The position numbers were made by a program, and so were the translations under genes. From a virus: a stretch of 21,504 nucleotides of DNA. The stretch lies in IMG/VR virus record IMGVR_UViG_3300006224_000042, positions 1 through 21,504 of that record. The stretch is one strand, 5' to 3'. The notes beneath the pieces are model-generated. The model worked only from the letters and a program-made list of their open reading frames with translations, was not told where the DNA came from and ran no database searches. Below are positions 21,388-21,504 of the stretch, in pieces (the first letter of the stretch is position 1; each line of letters begins with the position of its first letter).

Positions 21388-21424
21388 GGGCCGCACCTTG
21401 ACAACGGAAGAGGAGGCAAACCCG

Positions 21425-21504
21425 ATGGCATGGGAAACCACGTTCACAGCGGATTTCGGAAGCATCGCGGTGGTGGCGGGCCACAACGGCGGGCAGCGTA
21501 GCGT
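21425..21504 (+). CDS. Rightward gene, first 26 codons (runs off right edge)
   Basis: ATG 21425 is preceded by AGAGGAGG with an eight-base spacing, among the strongest ribosome sites in the window. The frame is open to the edge: MAWETTFTADFGSIAVVAGH and a few more residues (NGGQRS). Too little is present to name a function. It is the only gene reading rightward, so the 410-base gap to its left is a divergent control region. GC of the visible codons is higher than in the late genes. Confidence 0.6.
   Translation, partial: MAWETTFTADFGSIAVVAGHNGGQRS

Larger units (their letters stand above)
21015..21424. other. Gap of about 410 bases between divergent genes, with repeats
   Basis: I find no convincing gene here. 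It holds two copies of GGGGACCCTC (21082-21091, 21132-21141) and a looser third (21191-21200), GATATCC twice 15 bases apart, a 15-bp palindrome and a 7-bp hairpin near the right end. AATCGA occurs three times (near 21034, 21217 and 21272). These fit an operator or replication-control region. No rightward promoter with both hexamers at proper spacing was found. Confidence 0.6.

Noticed and set aside
21398-21403. TTGACA on the plus strand as a promoter for the 21425 gene
   Set aside because: The -10 position would fall on the start codon and has no match (CCCGAT).
21244-21501. Plus-strand reading frame of 85 codons overlapping the rightward gene
   Set aside because: It is in a different frame from ATG 21425, which has a strong ribosome site; it starts inside the palindrome.

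Overview
The window is the late (packaging, head, tail and DNA-ejection) region of a tailed double-stranded DNA phage, probably a short-tailed (podovirus-like) phage or a provirus of that kind. The order is small terminase, large terminase, P22-type portal, scaffold, major capsid protein, small virion proteins, giant fibre, head-tail adaptor, beta-propeller nozzle, then alpha-helical proteins that look like ejected internal virion proteins. There is no tape-measure, tail-tube or sheath gene. Two promoters match the bacterial sigma70 consensus (TTGACA, 17 bp, TATACT) and most genes have AGGAGG-like ribosome sites, so the host is most likely a bacterium. The sequence does not say which one. GC is near 50 percent, ATA and ATC both serve Ile while ATT is scarce, and AGG is common.

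Layout, read right to left on the minus strand. 21425-21504 holds the start of a rightward gene with a strong ribosome site. 20933-21424 is a regulatory gap with direct repeats, a 15-bp palindrome and the leftward promoter P1 (20986-21014). From P1 to about 20613 the predicted transcript is a leader with five perfect stem-loops. A possible 55-codon ORF overlaps two of them, and the last one buries the ribosome site of a small membrane protein. A second promoter P2 (20404-20432), with the same two hexamers, lies inside that gene and would start RNA almost on the GTG of the next one. The remaining 20 kb is one tightly packed leftward operon whose genes mostly touch or overlap (ATGA or TAATG junctions).

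Packaging genes are at 17996-20135 and head genes at 12980-17992. Small virion genes and a 1230-residue fibre fill 7532-12964. The connector and nozzle genes are at 4477-7522. 3923-4477 is a small beta-rich protein. The run 1-3923 encodes four helical proteins, the last leaving the window on the left. Terminase threads DNA through the portal into the scaffolded shell. The adaptor and nozzle close the portal, the fibre probably contacts the host, and the helical proteins are probably expelled ahead of the DNA.

Most unusual are: (i) the hairpin-rich leader in front of a 20-kb operon, which could be an anti-termination, packaging or translational-control RNA; (ii) the fibre, where about 25 basic repeats of 17-20 residues are interrupted by two folded domains, one of them in distinctly GC-richer DNA; and (iii) a domain of the same pattern in both the fibre and the nozzle protein.
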